Part shown: one piece after another, positions 60,700 to 64,000 of the stretch | How the letters are laid out: every line of letters begins with the position of its first letter | Numbering within the stretch: position 1 is the first letter of the stretch | Assembly (NCBI RefSeq): GCF_029168945.1 | Contig: NC_083607.1 | Span: forward strand, 30,551,257-30,615,256 | From: Cannabis sativa | Taxonomy: Eukaryota; Streptophyta; Magnoliopsida; Rosales; Cannabaceae | Direction of reading: 5' to 3' | DNA length: 64,000 bases | Made by a program: the position numbers and the translations under genes | The notes under the pieces: generated by a model | What the model saw: only the letters and a program-made list of their open reading frames with translations | The model's database searches: none | Told to the model about the DNA's origin: nothing

Positions 60700-62592
60700 T
60701 GTTGGAATTTATTTTACCAGGATCTTAGATCTACTCACAAGTATGTTGTTTAAACACCCTAAATATGAACTTTCTAAAACGATAAATTACACACATATAA
60801 AGTTAAGAAAACCTTACATTGATGCAGCGGAATTAATGTCTCCTTCCGCTCAGATCTCTAACCCTTGTATCCTTTCTATAGCAGAGTATAATCAAGATCT
60901 GAGCCCGAATGTCCTTCTTCTTCAAGTTTCATCCTTCACAGTCTTCCAATCGATGATTGAGTTACTGCTTGCTGTGTGTGGGCACTCACTCTTTCACTAG
61001 GGTCGAAATTTATGAAGGGAAAAGAAGAGAGAGGGTTTCGGCCAGGTTTAGAAAGTGGGGAAGGCTCAGTTTTTTTGAAGAGAGAAATTTCTGTCAGAAA
61101 GCTAATGAAAGCATGTAAATTGACTCAGCCATCAATTTCTATTTATAGGCAACTACTAGGTTTAGGTTAGAAATTATTTTGCATTAAAATAATAAAAATA
61201 TTAATTTGAAAAACCTCAATAAGTGGCCGGCCAAGGTGTAGAAGTGAACCCACTTGATTTTGCAGTTTTATTAAATTTTATTTCTATTTTCTCAAAAAAG
61301 CCAATTTTCCAATTCTAACATTTTAAATGCCAAAACTAATTATTTAATAACTAAAATAGATTATTAAATAATATTGTCATTTAATTTAATTATTAATTAG
61401 ACATATAAAGTCCATTAATAAATAAGTAAACCTAGAAACTCTTTTCTTTACAATTTCACCCCTGCTTAGTGAAAATTCACAAAATTAGACATAGTCTAAC
61501 TTTCGAATTATAATTGACCAATCACGAATCAATTAATGAGTCTTACAAGCAGAATGTTCTCAACTAGAATGGGGACCATGGATCTATATGCTGAGCTTCC
61601 AATAAGTGAACCAAATTTACCAAGTAAATTCCTACTTATTAATTCTTCGTTGAATCCACTCTTAGAACTTAGAATTGCACTCTCGGACTTATATAGAGCA
61701 TACTGTATGTTCCACGATATCAATATGCTATCTCATTTAACCATTGTTATAATCTTATTGTGATTTAAAGATCCTCTATATAGATGATCGACATCGAGAT
61801 GGGATTTCTTTACCGTTCTCACCCCTCAATGTATTTTGCCCCTTAAAACACTTAGCTACCTGTAAATGGTGTTTAAAGATCTAAGAATTAGTCAGTTAAA
61901 CAAGAGCTCATCCATTTACTTCTATTTGCTAAGCTCGAAGGAAATCATCACTTTACTTCTATACACCAGTAGAAGCTATAGATTCCATATTTATGTTCAG
62001 CACTCCCACTCAATCATACTATCATGTTCCCAAAATATACGTATCACCCTGACCTAAAAGTAGGCTTAACTAATAAATCAAAGAACATGAATAACACTCC
62101 TGAGTTGAGCCTAAGCATATCAGGATTTAGATTCTTTTAATCTTAAGATCAACTACTGATATTGACTTGGAAAGATATATAACGGTAAGTTTGTAATATC
62201 TTAACTTAGTTGCAATATCGGTCCAGTCCAATGTATACTCCATACATTCGAAACTATTATACTTTACTAATGTCCTGGAAAGAACATAACACTTACTCCA
62301 AGTGTAAGTACACATCATCGCTGATTATCACATTAGTGTAAATCCAATAACACTGATGAAACAGGGACCAAGTCTTTTGATTCATATGATCACAATCACA
62401 TTCCACTGTGTTGACGATACTGTAATTGTGAATAAACATATGATCTGGATTTAACTGATTCTGTGTGTAAACATAATAAACATATTAAACCATTAGCATG
62501 TAGAATTCATGCAAACATCAATCACTTCAAATCTCTTATATTGATAACTAATCAGATTGTAAAGAGTTTTATTTAGGGCATAAAACCCAACA
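60700..62592 (-). repeat. 5' LTR of element H (1893 bp)
   Basis: TGTTGGAATTT..AAACCCAACA on the plus strand. Stem-loop at 62230-62248; TATA box at 61139-61149 (minus strand cctataaatag), followed by GA/CT-rich leader sequence. Confidence 0.93.
61139..61149 (-). promoter_or_regulatory. TATA box of the H 5' LTR
   Basis: cctataaatag on the minus strand, in the same context as in the other LTRs. Intact, so transcription of the gag-only RNA is plausible. Confidence 0.65.
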
Positions 62593-62597
62593 GCAAG

Positions 62598-62995
62598 CTG
62601 TCCCAATCCCACGATCAGTGTATTCTGTATTTACTATGCAGTCTTTCTACTTATATCAATTGTAACGAGAGGAAAATCCTTCCTCTCCAAGCTCATAGCC
62701 CTATAAATAGTGATGGATATTCACTGGGCAAAGGGTCGCAACATTTTAATTGAGAGATATTGTCTAAGAATTCATATTCAGAGATATTGTTGTAAGAGCT
62801 ATAAGAAAAGGAACATTTTTCCTTGTTCTTGAGTTAATACAAATAACGAGGATTAGGCTATTACCGAACTTCTCGGGGCTGAACCTCTATAAAATTCATG
62901 TGTCTTTATATTGCTTTACTATATTTCAATCAATATAAAGTACTTGTTGCTTACTAAATTAGACTCACTGTCGTTGGCTAATAGCGAGGTCAACA
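62598..62995 (+). repeat. Tat3 5' LTR, right piece
   Basis: Continues the LTR interrupted at 52333. TATA box ctataaatag at 62701-62710; ends ..GAGGTCAACA. Together with 52104-52333 it makes ~628 bp, the 5' LTR because a PBS and gag follow. Confidence 0.85.
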
Positions 62996-63058
62996 TTTTG
63001 GTGCTCTCATTGAGAGCAGAAAGAAGCGCTCTTCATTCTAAATTTAATCACAAGTACG
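62996..63058 (+). other. Tat3 PBS and short leader
   Basis: TGGTGCTCTCATTGAGAG begins at 62999, three bases after the LTR. The TGG start fits a tRNA CCA end, but I cannot name the tRNA. Bases 63003-63017 are a perfect inverted repeat (GCTCTCA-T-TGAGAGC). Confidence 0.6.
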
Positions 63059-64000
63059 ATGGTGGTACAGACTCGTAGGGGCGTAGTTGATCCGGCAAAT
63101 CCACAGGCGGTGGATCCTGCATTGCAGAACCCAGGAAACACAAGGGTTCTGCCAGCTGTTAATCCTGGACAACCGTCAAACGCGGGTCACAGTGTGATGA
63201 CTCCTGTGGATGAAATCACGCCTGGTGTGCAAGAGACTGGGAATACCAGTTCAGCAGCCAACCAGGGCATTCATAACACAACCGTTTTGCCTGCTACCAA
63301 TGTTCAAACGATAATTGGAGATGACACTGATATCCAAAACCTCCGTGCTGCTCTTGGACTCATGCAGGGTCATACTAACACCCTACATCAAGATCAGGAG
63401 GAACTCTGAGATGCGGTAAATCTCGCGTTCGAAGAGCAGAGGCTCATGTTTGCCGAATGGAGGGACAAAGAGATGGAAGCATTAAGGGCTCATCATGCAG
63501 AGATTGACAATCATAGTCGACAAGCCACTGTGCTGATACGAGGAGCCTATAAATCTGTCGGGCAGCAACCCCCGAATGTCATCCCCCTGGGTGAAACGGA
63601 CGAAGATCCAACGATGAATACTTCTCAGACTATAAATGGCCAGCCACGAAATCTCTAGTCACAGGTTCTGCCGGTGGGCCAAGCAGTAATTCCAACCAGG
63701 TTAATGGTGTCAGTCAGCACATTAACCAAACCAATCAATCACTGAGACAACTAGGCGCTTCCGTATTCGATAGGTTGGGGACGACTCATGATCTCAGAAA
63801 TGATCTAAATAGGAGGAGAGGAGTAGACGATGAGCTTGACACGCCAATCGTGTAGCCTGGAACCCGTGCTCAAATTCCCGTTTAGAAAGATACTTACGTG
63901 ACTCAGATCGGCCTAAATGTCGAACAGGTTAGTACAATTGTGCAGGCACAGCCGGACGAACTAAAGAATATGTTCCAAGGCATGGCCAGATAGAGAAATA
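63059..64000 (+). pseudogene. Tat3 gag, N-terminal part (broken, runs off the window)
   Basis: ATG at 63059 (MVVQTRRGVVDPANP). A Pro/Asn/Thr-rich N-terminus, then LRAALGLMQGHTNTLHQDQE, TGA at 63407-63409, and the same frame again (MFAEWRDKEMEALRAHHAEI) to TAG at 63656-63658. After a frameshift near 63680 comes QHINQTNQSLRQLGASVFDR and DLRNDLNRRR, typical gypsy gag text before the capsid domain. Further stops at about 63853 and 63882. The Gln/Arg-type stops fit C-to-T decay. Confidence 0.82.

Larger units (their letters stand above)
52334..62592 (-). mobile_element. Copia element H, full length but gag-only (10,259 bp)
   Basis: TSD GCAAG at 52329-52333 and 62593-62597. LTRs 60700-62592 (5') and 52334-54231 (3'), PBS, leader, an open gag and a PPT, but a pol remnant of only ~1.8 kb. 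The LTRs differ by a few percent by eye. The uninterrupted target exists at 33522-33536. With promoter, PBS, leader module, Gag and PPT intact, this copy looks like a non-autonomous derivative that could be mobilised in trans. Confidence 0.95.

Overview
The window is nuclear DNA of a flowering plant (dicot-like; species not determinable here). It is entirely repetitive. I find no host protein gene, rRNA, tRNA or CRISPR array. Almost every base can be assigned to LTR retrotransposons inserted into each other, plus one fragment of a non-LTR element (LINE). Evidence: LTRs with TG..CA ends, 5-bp target-site duplications (TSDs), primer-binding sites (PBS), polypurine tracts (PPT), and recognisable Gag, protease, integrase, reverse transcriptase and RNase H pieces.

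Two groups dominate. (1) A Ty1/copia family with ~1.9 kb LTRs (sense strand starts TGTTGGGTTTTATGCCC, ends AATTTCCAACA), an initiator-Met tRNA PBS, and a very long AT-rich leader (2.8-3.8 kb) before gag. Parts of at least nine copies are present. (2) Ty3/gypsy elements of the Tat type: ~0.6 kb LTRs, gag and pol on the plus strand, an archaeal-type RNase H, and an extra gene on the opposite strand between pol and the 3' LTR that carries a Transposase_28 (PF04195)-like domain.

Layout. 1-2019: 3' end and truncated 3' LTR of a copia copy (A). 2020-9308: 5' half of a copia copy (B, +). 9311-14493: 5' half of another copia copy on the minus strand, fused to B tail to tail. 14494-14570 and 28281-28465: one LINE fragment (-), split by three concentric insertions of the same copia family: solo LTR E (TSD ATAAC), inside it solo LTR D (TSD GTATC), inside it complete element C (TSD CTGAC), which has a 1020-codon pol ORF. 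28466-30451: two copia LTR remnants (F, G). 30452-33891: 3' part of a Tat element (Tat1) with an antisense gene, its promoter and its 3' LTR. 33892-36640: minus-strand Tat gag/protease (Tat4), joined head to head with a plus-strand Tat gag (36641 on). 36641-~52103: Tat2, gag to 3' LTR, with two solo LTRs inside it (a 2.8 kb chromovirus-like LTR at 37478-40258, and copia solo LTR J at 49451-51329, TSD TTGCG). 52104-64000: Tat3, whose 5' LTR is split by complete copia element H (52334-62592, TSD GCAAG); Tat3 gag runs off the right edge.

Functionally nothing looks autonomous. C has two in-frame stops and a lost catalytic Glu in integrase. H has an open gag but a collapsed pol, so it could move only with another element's enzymes. 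The most interesting signals are RNA-level: the copia leader holds a conserved block just upstream of gag, with a duplicated ~20-nt motif and several small stem-loops presenting a CUAA-containing loop. One outer stem shows a compensatory base-pair change between copies. A second covarying stem-loop lies in the LTR. These are candidate packaging, dimerisation or regulatory elements.
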